A stretch of 64,000 nt of DNA from Emticicia sp965283955 (GCA_965283955.1 CBDIQW010000001.1:5270001-5334000); one strand, 5' to 3'. Shown: positions 1 to 10,097, counted from the first letter of the stretch. Notes: generated by a model from the letters alone, not told the origin. Translations and numbers: made by a program.

Positions 1-1333
1 TTTCTTTGATGTTTTGTTGTCTCTGAATGTTTACAAACTCTCGTTCTTTTCGAGGGATGGTACGAATAGCACTTTCAAAACGGTTATTGTTTCCTTGTAA
101 ACCATTTTTTGTTATGATTAGGCCTCTTTTTTGGTTGGAGACGTTTTCACGGATGGCTTGTTTGGTATTGGCAATTTGAGTATTAATTGTTTCCAAAAAT
201 GGATTCCCTGGTTGAACAGTTCTTGATACTTTCTCTCGTTGGTGCTCCAGTTCTCCCAATTTTTCAATAAAGGAAGTTAAAATAGGGTCATTTACCATCA
301 ATGTAGCAGGTGCTACATTAGTCTGCCCGCTGTATAAATAACGTTCAACACCATCCAAAACTTTCAACTGGATATCAACCTCGCTTAATTTGGTATCATT
401 TTCTTTTACTTTTTCTAAGAAAAGGTTTCCTTCTTTACTTAAATCAGTTATTCCTTGAGTAGTTTTATAAACTTCTACATCTTTTTCTACATCCTTTAAT
501 TCACCTGTAATTAATTGTAATCTTTCACCAATGAATCTTAAAGTAGCGGTTGCTTCACTATTTTTGTCTTCCAAAGAAGAAAAAGTATAAACTTCTATCA
601 ATTTGGCTAATATCGCTTTCCCCTTTTCTGGCACAGCATTTTCAATTCCTAATTGTAAAACAGTACTTTTAGGGTTAATCAAATCGACTTTGATATTTTT
701 AGTAAAGGCCTGAACCATTTCTTCTCTGCGACCAAAACGAACTTTGATTATTTCGCCACTCTTAGCTTTGGGGTTATTTAAAAATACTCTAAATCGACCA
801 TAGCTATTATTCAATGATTGTGTATATAAATACTTACCAACAACATTTTTGTTTTCATCCAAAAGTTCAAAATTTTGCGAATCAACTAATCGTATATATA
901 AAGGATCTTTGTATGCTACTTCTTTTAAGCTTACATAGTTTAAAGTAACTGGGCTTTTTTTGAATAATTCAGTATCACGAATCCAGCCTTCCGAATAAAA
1001 AGATACGGTTAGATTGAGTTCATCTATTACTTTCTCCGCCAATACTTTTGACTTAAATACTTCTATTTCATTCTCGACAATCTTACTTCCGCTAAACATA
1101 TCCAAGTCCTTCAGAATTTCGTTTCCAGCACTTGAGCCTTTTTTCTCATCTTTGATCAAAATTGTAGCTGAAATATCATAGATTGGTACTGCATATTGTA
1201 AATAAAAAAACGCACAACCTAATGTTAAAAATAGGGCTAATATAAACCAATACCAATAGCGTAAGTATTTTAGAAAAAAAAGTTTCAAATCAAATGTGTC
1301 CTCTTTTTCTTGCAAAAGTTCAAAGTTATTCAT
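1..1333 (-). CDS. Wzc/Wzz-type exopolysaccharide chain-length and tyrosine-kinase protein, C-terminus off the window
   Basis: About 444 codons are visible from the ATG at 1331-1333 and the frame is still open at the window edge. A short cytoplasmic N-terminus precedes a hydrophobic helix near residues 22-45, then a Wzz-type periplasmic domain (DISATILIKDEKK near residue 50) and long helical, coiled-coil-like stretches rich in E, K and Q. In this family the protein sits in the inner membrane, sets polysaccharide chain length and often ends in a cytoplasmic BY-kinase; that part would lie beyond position 1, so kinase activity cannot be judged. It lies downstream of a Wza-like lipoprotein and a Wzi-like barrel on the same strand, which supports a capsule/EPS export operon. 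Confidence 0.88.
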   Translation of the reverse strand, partial: MNNFELLQEKEDTFDLKLFFLKYLRYWYWFILALFLTLGCAFFYLQYAVPIYDISATILIKDEKKGSSAGNEILKDLDMFSGSKIVENEIEVFKSKVLAEKVIDELNLTVSFYSEGWIRDTELFKKSPVTLNYVSLKEVAYKDPLYIRLVDSQNFELLDENKNVVGKYLYTQSLNNSYGRFRVFLNNPKAKSGEIIKVRFGRREEMVQAFTKNIKVDLINPKSTVLQLGIENAVPEKGKAILAKLIEVYTFSSLEDKNSEATATLRFIGERLQLITGELKDVEKDVEVYKTTQGITDLSKEGNLFLEKVKENDTKLSEVDIQLKVLDGVERYLYSGQTNVAPATLMVNDPILTSFIEKLGELEHQREKVSRTVQPGNPFLETINTQIANTKQAIRENVSNQKRGLIITKNGLQGNNNRFESAIRTIPRKEREFVNIQRQQNIKE

Positions 1334-1451
1334 CCTTTTTATTTTATGATTTTAGTGTTTTATTTTACCACAGAACCGCAGAGCATGAAAATTCTCAGAG
1401 ACTTTGTCCGAGTCAATCAATCTGTGTAAGTGGTAGTTTAATAATTAGCAT

Positions 1452-2282
1452 TTATTTTAGAATATTTACTAATAGGCTTAAAACCACTACTGCTGTGGTA
1501 GCAATACCCGTATAAATCGGTATCAGCTGCAAGCGTTGGTCAGTAAATGTTCCTTTGGCTTTGATGGGTTCAATGTATATCAAATCGCCATTTTGTAAAT
1601 AATAATAGGGTGAATCGAATACTTCTTGGTTTAATAAGTTGAGCCGAGCAACCTCTCTAATACCATTATTTTCACGCAATACCATAATATTGGTTCGGCT
1701 ACCATAGATTGTCAAATCTCCTGCCATTGCCAAGGCTTCAGGCAAAGTTGTGCGGTCATCCAGTAAATTATAAGTACCAGAGCGATTTACTTCACCCAAA
1801 ACCGAAAACTTATGATTCAAGAACCGCACATTGATGGCAGGGTCTTTCAATGATTTAATAACCTCAGCCCTTACAACATTAGCAGCCTCTTCAAGGGTCA
1901 TATCCAAGAGTTTTAATCTTCCTACAAAGGGTACCTCTACATGTCCAGAAGAGTCAACTAAATAGCCTAATGGCTGTCCTCTTTGGATACCCTGTATATT
2001 AGGATAGCTTGTCGTCGTCAATGCATTCACATTCGCAAAATTCATAATCTCATTCGATTCTTGGTTAAGCGAGCCAACTGTGATGGCCAAAATGTCGTTC
2101 CGCTGGATGCGGGTAATAGTAGGCTGAATTTTCTTTAATTGCTGAAATTTCAATGAATCACTTGACTGAAAATACGCAATTGGAGGTGTATTGATGCAAG
2201 ATTGTAAGTGTAGGACAGCTACAAGTAAGACTCCAAGTACAAGGATTCGTTTGAGTGTTGAATAAGATAACAATTTTACCAT
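1452..2282 (-). CDS. Wza-type polysaccharide export lipoprotein
   Basis: A 276-residue protein with a lipoprotein signal (hydrophobic stretch ending LQSC, lipidated Cys29). It carries the polysaccharide export (Poly_export) region around residues 50-150 and a SLBB-like domain (FSVLGEVNRSGTY near 160), ending in a hydrophobic C-terminal helix (residues ~252-274). Wza proteins form the outer-membrane channel for capsule or EPS and work with Wzc. It lies between the Wzi-like gene upstream and the Wzc-like gene downstream, all leftward with short gaps. The C-terminal membrane helix is the usual arrangement for Wza-type proteins. Confidence 0.9.
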   Translation of the reverse strand: MVKLLSYSTLKRILVLGVLLVAVLHLQSCINTPPIAYFQSSDSLKFQQLKKIQPTITRIQRNDILAITVGSLNQESNEIMNFANVNALTTTSYPNIQGIQRGQPLGYLVDSSGHVEVPFVGRLKLLDMTLEEAANVVRAEVIKSLKDPAINVRFLNHKFSVLGEVNRSGTYNLLDDRTTLPEALAMAGDLTIYGSRTNIMVLRENNGIREVARLNLLNQEVFDSPYYYLQNGDLIYIEPIKAKGTFTDQRLQLIPIYTGIATTAVVVLSLLVNILK

Positions 2283-2324
2283 TTTTATTAGTGAATTTAA
2301 GGGAAAATCTATACTAAGGTCATA

Positions 2325-3937
2325 TTAAAACCCATAGTTTAGACTGAATGATAGATTATTTTGCTTTTGTTTATTTATATAAGTTGAATTTTGATAGCCA
2401 AATTTAACAAATAAATCGTGAATAATTTCATAATTAATGTTTGCTTCAAATATTTGTAAGGATTTTGTTTGTCCCCATAGAAAATTGGATTTCAGTTTCG
2501 TATCTTGTTGCCCAACTCCATCTCCAACAGATCCTTTTCGAATAGTCCTGTAGAGAAACCGTGCATCAAGTCCACGTTTAATGCGATACCTAAGTTCATT
2601 TGTCCATTGGTCAGCATTGTCTCCAATCCAATGTCCAAGATTATAACTCGCATTCTGATAGGTTTGTGAAGGGATAAAGTGAATATATGTATAAGGCCTT
2701 ACACGGGTATAATCGGTACTAAAAAATAAGTTTTTAATAGGGAAATCTGTTACAGAGCAAGACCTATATTGTATGCTGTTTGGTTTCGCTTCTTGTTCAC
2801 GAGACTGACCTCATCAATAAAAAAAGAAGCGTAAATATGAGTATTTGGTAGATGGTTTCTTGAACTTATCTGTGTAAAAATTTGGCCATTACTCACTGTG
2901 TTACTTCTCGTTAATTCACCTTGATAATGGCTCATTGCCCTGTAAAATAGAATAGGGGTCAGATATGCCAATTGTACTTGATTATTATAAATGATTGATT
3001 CGCCCAATAAGAATTTAAAGCCTTTGAATGGGGTAAAAATCAATGAATGAGTTGCCATAAACTTTGGTACATCGCTCACTTGATTAACGCCTGGAATACC
3101 CGAAGCCCGAATTTTAGTTGAGTCTATCACATCAGAATTCAACCAAATGTGGGCATAATTGAAAGCAAACCACTTCACAGGCTTGATGTCTAACCTTATT
3201 AATGGAAAAGAAGGGGCTTTATCTGATAAAATTATCTTGCCGTTAGAGCCATAACCAATGGGCATATAATCTTTTCCTACGGTCAGATTTCCCCATTTCC
3301 AATTATAAGATAATGTTGCTTTTACCTCACTGTATTCAAGACCATTTTTGCGATAGCGAGCAATTACGCCTGTTTCAGGAGTAAACGCCTTACTTGAGTC
3401 AACCCCAATACCATCTTGTTGGTTGCCTCTAAAATCAAAACTATAACCAAAGTTTTTACCAATATAACCGTAAGTCCAGAATCCACTCCAGCGGTGGGTA
3501 AGACTTAAACTGCCGTTTGTAGTCTGAAAGTTATATCCATAGATAGGTTGAAAGTTAATAGTAAATAGTTTGTCTTGTGATGAGAGAAACCTAAATCTAT
3601 CATTCTGTGTGTATTTGAGTATTTTTACCTTATCGGTATCTTTGAGCGTAGAATCTTTGTATAATAAATTTATCTCTTGGGTATATTCTTTGAGATAATA
3701 ACTAAGTTCTTTTCTTTCAAGTGCTGTTAGCTTGAAGTTCATTTGTTGCATTCGAGTAAGGTGTCCAACGATCTCTTTTCGAGAAATGGGTTGCACCATA
3801 TCATCAAAATCAATGATTCCTCTTTGAGAAATCCTTGATAAATAACTATACACACTTCGGTAAAGTGGCTCGTAAACTACTTGTCCATGGCTGCTATAAA
3901 CAATGAATAAAGTAAAAAGTAAAATTTTAAATTTCAT
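2325..3937 (-). pseudogene. Wzi-like capsule assembly outer-membrane barrel, one frameshift
   Basis: The first 395 codons (signal peptide MKFKILLFTLFIVYSSHGQ, then beta-barrel strands rich in aromatic residues) end at a TAA at 2750-2752. Directly after it another frame continues with VTDFPIKNLFFSTDYTRVRPYTY and on to a terminal aromatic residue (LNYGF) with its stop at 2325-2327, exactly the expected C-terminal barrel strands. Adding one base near 2752 rejoins the frames, so this is a one-base deletion. Wzi-family proteins help attach or assemble capsule at the outer membrane. It is the first gene of the wzi-wza-wzc run. Either a sequencing error or a recent mutation; I favour error because 13 or more other genes here show the same defect. 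Confidence 0.82.
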
Positions 3938-4131
3938 TCTAAGGACATTACTTAATGATAGTAAAAATCATTGTTTATTAATAATTACGTGCAATATACA
4001 GCATAAGTTTTATAAAATTATCCTTTTTTCTTACCGCTTAATAAAAAATTTATTATTCGGTATAAATGCTTCATGCAAATCTATATATTTACATAGAAAA
4101 AATTAAATTAGTACTAAACTAAGAAATAACC

Positions 4132-4656
4132 ATGAAAAAGTACCTATTATTATTACCTTTCTTATTTTTCCTCTCTTGTCAGGATTTTCCAACGGTTTCA
4201 TTTGATCTTTCAAATGAGATGATTTTTGATATTAACAAACCCGGAACGCAGTATGATGGCACTAAACTTTTAGACCCAACTACCAATGCCCAGTTTGATA
4301 AATATTCAAAAAAACTCAACGATGTAACCGTCACGAGGGTTACTTATACAATTAGTAATTTTGAAGGAACAAATACTCAAACGGCCAGTGCTTCGTTTGA
4401 TGCTGCCGATGGAGATGGTAAAGGCAAAGTAAGTATTGGTAGTTTCAGCAATGTTAATTTATCGGCCTTGAATGGCAAAGAAACTGACTTAACAGTTCCG
4501 AGTGCGGCAATTGCCACCTTAGCTGGTTTTATGAAGGCATCTCCTTATAAAGTTACGGTTTACTATAATGGAAGCGTGAATCAGTCGCCCGTAAAGTTTA
4601 ACCTTAAATTAAAATTTTATACAAAAGTGAAAGCACGTGTGATTGGTTCAAACTAA
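4132..4656 (+). CDS. putative lipoprotein of unknown function
   Basis: A 174-residue protein with a clear lipoprotein signal (KKYLLLLPFLFFLSC, lipidated Cys16), so it is probably anchored in the outer membrane. The mature part is Thr/Ser/Asn-rich and looks like beta-structure (alternating polar and hydrophobic residues, VTVTRVTYTISNFEGTN). I recognise no family. It is the first gene of a rightward pair; the next reading frame begins inside its stop region, which suggests cotranscription with the DUF1207-like barrel protein. Confidence 0.75.
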   Translation: MKKYLLLLPFLFFLSCQDFPTVSFDLSNEMIFDINKPGTQYDGTKLLDPTTNAQFDKYSKKLNDVTVTRVTYTISNFEGTNTQTASASFDAADGDGKGKVSIGSFSNVNLSALNGKETDLTVPSAAIATLAGFMKASPYKVTVYYNGSVNQSPVKFNLKLKFYTKVKARVIGSN

Positions 4657-5605
4657 AATTTTAACTTTACGTTTTTCATCATTAAATACTATTACATTGA
4701 TAGAAAAACTTTACTTCCATACCTTAAAAGCCAAAAGAAGCCTTAATCGGTTAGTCTTTGGCTTTTTTTTATGTGCAATGTTGGTCTTTTTTCAGATGAG
4801 TGTACAGGCTCAGGAGAAAAGCAAAGGCTATGTGGGCTTTTTCCCAAAAACAACTTTTTTTAGACCACTGCTTTTCGATCCAATCGAAGCACAATCTTAT
4901 GGCTATTTTACCAGAAAGCGAACCGAGGGGCATAGTGACAGAGGGCTTTATGCTCCCTTTGCGGTAGGTTTAAACAAACCGATCTATCAATGGAGTGAAA
5001 CCCAGCAACTTAATATGGATGTGAGTGTTTTTACCCAATTTGATATGTTCGGTGATAATGGTAAGTTTCACCGATATATGCGAAATGCTGATTATAAGAT
5101 TTCTCTTAGTTATGCATGGCAGCAAAACAATTGGCAGTTTAGGTTTAGAGGTTTTCATATTTCATCACATTTAGGCGATGATTACCTGCTTCAAAATGGC
5201 TTAGGAGTCTATAAGAATAACCCTGTGAATTATGAACAGTTAGATTTGATAGCGGCATATAAAAAGAATCATTGGCGATATTATGGGGGTATTGGCTACG
5301 GCATAAGGCCTTCTTTTAGGGAAGGAGATGAACGCCGACGCTTAGCTTTTCAGTTGGGGGCAATGTATGAAAAGAGTTTAAAGAATAAGAACCAATCATT
5401 TATACTCGGTATTGACAATAGAATTTTAGCCCAAAATAATTTCTATCCGGGAACAAAAATAGGAACAGGGTTTGGTTTTCATTTACCAAACTACGAGAAA
5501 ACCTTTTACTTATTACTCGAAGTCTATAATGGACACACTCCTTATGGTAAATTTGAAGCCCAAAGATGTAAGTGGATAGGTCTGGGTTTTAGTTTTCAGC
5601 CATAG
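4643..5605 (+). CDS. DUF1207-like outer-membrane protein
   Basis: A hydrophobic signal segment (LVFGFFLCAMLVFF, ending QAQ) is followed by about 265 residues of beta-barrel-like sequence with an N-terminal FFPKTTFFRPLLFDP motif, which I associate with the DUF1207 family; it ends in strand-like sequence with aromatic residues. The family's function is unknown. The first ATG overlaps the upstream lipoprotein gene by 14 bases and gives an unusually long n-region (about 36 residues). A TTG at 4697 is an alternative that leaves a more normal signal peptide. The end overlaps the convergent sugar dehydrogenase by 17 bases. Confidence 0.72.
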   Translation: MVQTKILTLRFSSLNTITLIEKLYFHTLKAKRSLNRLVFGFFLCAMLVFFQMSVQAQEKSKGYVGFFPKTTFFRPLLFDPIEAQSYGYFTRKRTEGHSDRGLYAPFAVGLNKPIYQWSETQQLNMDVSVFTQFDMFGDNGKFHRYMRNADYKISLSYAWQQNNWQFRFRGFHISSHLGDDYLLQNGLGVYKNNPVNYEQLDLIAAYKKNHWRYYGGIGYGIRPSFREGDERRRLAFQLGAMYEKSLKNKNQSFILGIDNRILAQNNFYPGTKIGTGFGFHLPNYEKTFYLLLEVYNGHTPYGKFEAQRCKWIGLGFSFQP

Positions 5606-6839
5606 TTGGCTTGCCTTGATGAAAAGAAAATTGTTGAATATCGAAAATTAGGTAATCGGGGTGAGTAAATGATGAATAATTCAATTGTTCAAAAATACTA
5701 TGTTTGCTTGCTTTGATAATTAAATGGTATTTGTGGTCTTCAGTAAGTGTATCAATGACCTTTATAGGTGGATTGACTGCAATTGGGTCATAACAATTGA
5801 TATCAAAGCCTTGGTTAGTTAAGGAGTTGACCAACAGCGGAACGAGTGAGTTTTTACAATCTGGCGAATCAGGTTTATAGGTGATTCCCAATACCAATAA
5901 CTTAGCATTATCTAAATTTGGGAAATCAGTTTTGATTTTTTCTTCAATTACCTGAGCGATGGTCTGAGGAAAACTATCGTTTATCATTCTTGAACTGTGA
6001 AGTACACTTTCTTTGTCTTTAGAAAGATATTGTAGATAATTTGATGCCAAAGGCAAGCATTCACCACCTACCAAGCCTGGTGAAAACTTAAGGAAATTCC
6101 ATTTGGTACTGCTCGCATTCCAAACATCCTCGAAGCTTATATTTTGTCCAGTTAGAATGGCGGCTACCTCGTTCATGAAGGCAATGTTGATATCTCTTTG
6201 GGCATTTTCGAGTAGTTTTGCTGCTTCAGCGGTTTTGATTGAGCTTACAAGGTGCGTTCCCGCTTTTATGATTGTTTGATAGAGTTTATCTACTTTTTGT
6301 GCAGTTTCAGTGTTTGAGCCTGCTGTTATCTTTATGGTATTGGTAAGCGTATGCACCGAGTCGCCAGTATTGATTCTTTCAGGAGAATATCCAACAAAGA
6401 AATCAGAATTATATGTCAAACCACTGAACTGCTCCAGAATAGGCACGCAAATATCTTCAGTACAACCTGGGAATACCGTAGATTCAAAAATGACAAGGTC
6501 ATTCTTCTTCAATACTGTTGCTACCGTTTGACTTGCATTGATCAAGGCATTGATATTAGGTGTACTATCATTATTAGTGCTTGTTTGCACCGCAATTATA
6601 AAAATGTTGCAAACCCGAAGTGTTTGATACTCAGAAGTAAATGTGAGTTTTTCTGAAATACTTATCATTTCAGCACTTGTATTTCTGATGTCGATGCCTT
6701 GTTGTAAAGTATCAACTCGGTGTTTATCTACATCAAAGCCTATGGTCTTGAATTTCTTGCCAAATTCAATAGCCAGTGGTAAACCAATATTGCCTAAACC
6801 GATGATGGCAATTATATTTTCTAAACTTCCTTTTGTCAT
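5589..6839 (-). CDS. UDP-sugar (UDP-HexNAc type) 6-dehydrogenase, variant active site
   Basis: A 416-residue UDP-glucose/UDP-N-acetylhexosamine dehydrogenase family protein (TviB/WbpA-like): NAD-binding IIAIIGLGNIGLPLA (residues 9-23), central EAAKLLENAQRDINIAFMNE containing the conserved Lys, and a C-terminal substrate-binding domain (YKPDSPDCKNS). These enzymes oxidise UDP-sugars to uronic acids for capsule or O-antigen, fitting the nearby export genes. Oddly, the catalytic-Cys motif, normally GGHCIGVDPYYL, reads GGECLPLASNYL: the Cys is kept but His is Glu and the following residues differ. Activity or substrate may therefore differ. The gene ends against the DUF1207-like gene with a 17-base tail overlap. 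Confidence 0.85.
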   Translation of the reverse strand: MTKGSLENIIAIIGLGNIGLPLAIEFGKKFKTIGFDVDKHRVDTLQQGIDIRNTSAEMISISEKLTFTSEYQTLRVCNIFIIAVQTSTNNDSTPNINALINASQTVATVLKKNDLVIFESTVFPGCTEDICVPILEQFSGLTYNSDFFVGYSPERINTGDSVHTLTNTIKITAGSNTETAQKVDKLYQTIIKAGTHLVSSIKTAEAAKLLENAQRDINIAFMNEVAAILTGQNISFEDVWNASSTKWNFLKFSPGLVGGECLPLASNYLQYLSKDKESVLHSSRMINDSFPQTIAQVIEEKIKTDFPNLDNAKLLVLGITYKPDSPDCKNSLVPLLVNSLTNQGFDINCYDPIAVNPPIKVIDTLTEDHKYHLIIKASKHSIFEQLNYSSFTHPDYLIFDIQQFSFHQGKPTMAEN

Positions 6840-6867
6840 TCTAAAAAATTAAATCAAATGTAAATCA

Positions 6868-7890
6868 TTACCCCCAAACTTTGGTTCCTTCTGTGCAGTT
6901 TTTACACATCTCAATTTCGGCACGTGCGTTTGTGAGCGATTTTCTAAAGTCTTTGTAAGGTTTGCTTTGCCAAAGTTCTTTAAAGGTTTGTTTTTTCAAA
7001 TCACCTAATCTATACTCTCCATCTTTATCGAAACAGCATGGTACAACCAATCCGTCCCATGTAATCACACAAGAATGCCACATTTTCCAACAATTATCAA
7101 GTAATTTATTTTTTATTTGATAAGTACCATCGGGTGTTTGCTTATAACGAGAGAATTTATCAATGCTTGGTATCAGGTTTGAGCCATGCTCGTAATCATA
7201 AATTTGGGCTGTTTTGAAAGCTACTTCGTCAACTCCAATTTCTTTGGCCAGTTGCCGAACTTCCTCCAGTTGGTGTTCGTTGGGTTTTACTACCAAAAAT
7301 TGGAAAATGATATGAGGTGTTTTTGATTTTAATTCTCTTTTCCAGTGAACAATATTTTTAGTTCCCTCAATTACCTTTGATAAATTTCCACCTATCCTAT
7401 ATTGCTCATATACTTCTTGCGTAGTACCGTCAATTGAAATAATCATGCGGTCGAGTCCCGATTCGACAGTTTTCTTGGCATTTGTATCATTCAAATAATG
7501 GGCATTAGTTGAGGTAGCCGTGTAGATACCTTTATTGGCGGCATATCTGACCAAGTCAAGAAATTTGGGGTGTAAATAAGGTTCTCCTTGAAAATAAAAA
7601 ATTAAATACAATAATGTTTCAGAGAGTTCGTCAATGACTTGTTTGTATAACTTATCATCCAACATTCCAGTTGGGCGTGTAAAACTTCTTAATCCACTCG
7701 GACATTCTGGGCATCTTAGGTTACAGGAGGTTGTTGGCTCTATCGAGATGGCAATTGGTAAAGCTCGATGATTGGATTTACCCGTAATTTTTGATTCAAT
7801 ATAGCTTGAAACATTGACTAAGGCATTCCAGGCACGTTTAGTGGTAACTTTTGAAAAGAAATTTAACCCATCTGTGTAGTTTCTATTCAT
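6868..7890 (-). CDS. radical SAM/SPASM protein
   Basis: A 340-residue protein. The radical SAM CxxxCxxC motif is seen as CNLRCPEC near residue 57; the C-terminus has a SPASM-type auxiliary Fe-S domain (CVITWDG..VPCCFDKDGEYRLGD, then ...MCKNCTEG). Such proteins modify peptides, sugars or lipids by 5'-deoxyadenosyl radical chemistry; the substrate cannot be deduced. It lies 28 bases upstream of the sugar dehydrogenase gene on the same strand, so a role in making or decorating a surface glycan is possible but inferred from context only. Confidence 0.85.
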   Translation of the reverse strand: MNRNYTDGLNFFSKVTTKRAWNALVNVSSYIESKITGKSNHRALPIAISIEPTTSCNLRCPECPSGLRSFTRPTGMLDDKLYKQVIDELSETLLYLIFYFQGEPYLHPKFLDLVRYAANKGIYTATSTNAHYLNDTNAKKTVESGLDRMIISIDGTTQEVYEQYRIGGNLSKVIEGTKNIVHWKRELKSKTPHIIFQFLVVKPNEHQLEEVRQLAKEIGVDEVAFKTAQIYDYEHGSNLIPSIDKFSRYKQTPDGTYQIKNKLLDNCWKMWHSCVITWDGLVVPCCFDKDGEYRLGDLKKQTFKELWQSKPYKDFRKSLTNARAEIEMCKNCTEGTKVWG

Positions 7891-8146
7891 ATTGTTACGA
7901 GTTTGTTTAGAAAATGAAGAAATGAGACAACGGTACTTATTAAAAAGTAAAAATAGATGAAATAACTTAACATTTCAGTATAATTGTGATAAAGATAAAT
8001 TTGATAATTTTAGTTTCAAAAAATGGCATTGTTTTCGTAAGATTTTTAAAAATATCATATTGCGTAATTTATCAATATTAGAATGTGAATATACAAGGAT
8101 AAAATATGATAATTTATTGTCTAACGTCTGTAAGGTACGATTATTG

Positions 8147-8890
8147 ATGGTTGATTGGGTGATTATTAAAACCAACTGCTATTGTGAAGTCTTTACTTTT
8201 TTTACCTTAATTTTACTTGTAGTAAATACAAAGTCTTATTGCCAAGATGCTAACAAACAATATTTCATTTCTACATACATTGGTACAATCCAGTATTATG
8301 GAGATTTAAATGAACAAGAAAGCAACTTGGATATTCGTCATTATTTTGAGATAAAAGACCCTCTTTTTGGTTTTTGCATTGGAAAAAAACTCAACCCTTA
8401 TTTCAATACTCAGCTCACACTCGAAGGGGGTAGCTTTAAAGCGTTTAAAAATTCAATAAACTTAAACACTACTACCTCGTTTTATCAGATTACTCAACGA
8501 ATAGAAATGGATATTTTTAACCTAACTCATAGAGGTATTCCATTTGAGAAACAACGGTTCAATAATTATTTATATATAGGTGTTGGCATGAATGGGTTTA
8601 AGAGTTATGCGAACGAGTTAGATAACAACACATCGCTCAGACGAGCAAATGACACTAAATTTGTTTTAAGTTATGGTATTGTATTCAAATTTAAGTTAAA
8701 CTCAAATACAGCTTTGAAACTTGATTTTGGCCATAATAAAGTATATTCCGATATTTTTGATGCAACAATTGATGGTAATAATTACGACTTTGGTAAGGTT
8801 AAAGACAAAAAAATATCATCATATAGAACAGCATTAGATATGTGGGCGGGTCTTCGTGTTGGAGTTGTATTTAATTTGGGAAAAAAATAA
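8147..8890 (+). CDS. secreted outer-membrane beta-barrel protein of unknown function
   Basis: From the ATG at 8147 the protein has about 247 residues: a signal peptide (FTFFTLILLVVNTKSYCQD) followed by barrel-like strands (YFISTYIGTIQYYGDLNEQ..., GFCIGKKLNPYFNTQLTLEGG) and a final strand (LRVGVVFNLGKK). The same frame is open further upstream to 8060, but that start would put 30 residues before the signal sequence. The pattern matches the OmpA/porin-like small barrels common in Bacteroidota. No specific role is evident; it is followed by a 469-base region without a clear gene. Confidence 0.7.
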   Translation: MVDWVIIKTNCYCEVFTFFTLILLVVNTKSYCQDANKQYFISTYIGTIQYYGDLNEQESNLDIRHYFEIKDPLFGFCIGKKLNPYFNTQLTLEGGSFKAFKNSINLNTTTSFYQITQRIEMDIFNLTHRGIPFEKQRFNNYLYIGVGMNGFKSYANELDNNTSLRRANDTKFVLSYGIVFKFKLNSNTALKLDFGHNKVYSDIFDATIDGNNYDFGKVKDKKISSYRTALDMWAGLRVGVVFNLGKK

Positions 8891-9359
8891 CCTCTTTGTA
8901 CAACCTAAAAATAAAGCAGAGGCCTGTCACCTTTCAGTTTCCTGACAAAGTAAATGTGGAATAGCGGCGGCTGTTCATACATAGAGGCAGAGGTATGTCA
9001 TATTTTGCCTTATAGGTTTTACTTATTCTACATCTATGTAAGTAAAAAGTTCCTCAAAGTTTTGTTGGACTTTACTTCTAAAATTATCTTCTCTTGATAC
9101 AAACACAGTTCGACAATGGGTTTTTAAAAAATTGCCAATGTGATAGTCAATCTTTATATTATACAATAATTTCGGCCGAATAATAAATATAAGCTTGTTT
9201 CTTTTGAAGTAGAGATTTTAATGAATATTTTTAAAAAAAAATGTACTGTAATTGTATTTTTCTTTAATTATTCTTGAAAGTTTAACAATACCTTCAATAA
9301 ATAGACGTGCCTTTTTTAGATACTTTAAGTCATAAGTCACGAAACTACCAAAGCTTGCT
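8891..9359. other. 469-base gap; contains a possible gene remnant
   Basis: No intact gene is visible. Two short related words, GCAGAGGCCTGTCA and GCAGAGGTATGTCA, occur about 70 bases apart (near 8916 and 8986). On the minus strand an open frame of 64 codons without a start (9023-9217) looks protein-like (for example HIGNFLKTHCRTVFVSRED and NFEELFTYIDVE). The last 150 bases before the GGGP synthase are very AT-rich and probably hold its promoter, though I cannot place it. Confidence 0.5.
9023..9217 (-). pseudogene. possible 3' remnant of a degraded gene
   Basis: Sixty-four sense codons bounded upstream by a stop and without a plausible start. Composition is normal for coding sequence here (mixed charged and hydrophobic residues, no low complexity), ending in FEELFTYIDVE and a TAA. 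I do not recognise the family. It may be the tail of a gene whose 5' part was deleted or frameshifted, or chance. Confidence 0.25.
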
Positions 9360-10097
9360 ATGAAACAAATTCTTCTTAAATTACATGAAAATTATTCTAA
9401 TAAAAAGAAATCATTGGCTATTTTAATTGATCCAGATAAGTTTGATAAGATTAAATTTGAAGAAATTGATAAAGTAAGTCTTTTACAAATAGACTATGTT
9501 TTTATCGGAGGGAGCCTGATAATTACACAAAAGATACATAACGTAATAAATAAATTAAAAGATATATTTACGGTTCCCATTGTGATGTTTCCCGGAAATG
9601 CCATCCATATTAGTGAAGGTATTGATGGGATTTTATTTTTAAGTTTGATTTCTGGCCGTAATCCCGAATTTTTGATTGGACAGCAAGTAATTGCCGCACC
9701 AATGCTGAAAAAAAGTGGTGTAGAAGTTATTCCAACGGGCTATATGCTTATTGATGGCGGAAAACAGACAACAGCCAATTATATGAGCCAGACTCAAGCT
9801 ATCCCAAATGATAAACCAGAAATTGCGGTATGTACAGCAATGGCGGGAGAAATGCTCGGACTACAATTAATTTTTATGGATGCAGGGAGCGGAGCGGAGA
9901 AAGCAATCAATAAGGAAATGATAGCAGCCGTGAAAGCCAATATCAATGTTCCGCTATTAATTGGGGGTGGAATAAATACGCTCTCAAAAGCTAAAGATGC
10001 TTTTGAAGCTGATGCCGACGTAATTGTCATTGGTAATTTACTTGAAGAAGATACCCAGCTTTTGAATCATATCATTGCCCTAAAAGAGCAATTTTAA
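9360..10097 (+). CDS. geranylgeranylglyceryl phosphate synthase (PcrB/GGGPS family)
   Basis: A 245-residue TIM-barrel prenyltransferase. Hallmarks are LAILIDPDKFD near the N-terminus, YVFIGGSLII, the GNAIHISEGIDGILFLSLISGRN region and the phosphate-binding LLIGGGINT followed by ADVIVIGNLL. The family joins a polyprenyl diphosphate to sn-glycerol-1-phosphate; Bacteroidota carry group II enzymes whose physiological lipid is still unclear. Length is normal. It stands alone in the same orientation as the downstream radical SAM gene, 186 bases away. Confidence 0.93.
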   Translation: MKQILLKLHENYSNKKKSLAILIDPDKFDKIKFEEIDKVSLLQIDYVFIGGSLIITQKIHNVINKLKDIFTVPIVMFPGNAIHISEGIDGILFLSLISGRNPEFLIGQQVIAAPMLKKSGVEVIPTGYMLIDGGKQTTANYMSQTQAIPNDKPEIAVCTAMAGEMLGLQLIFMDAGSGAEKAINKEMIAAVKANINVPLLIGGGINTLSKAKDAFEADADVIVIGNLLEEDTQLLNHIIALKEQF

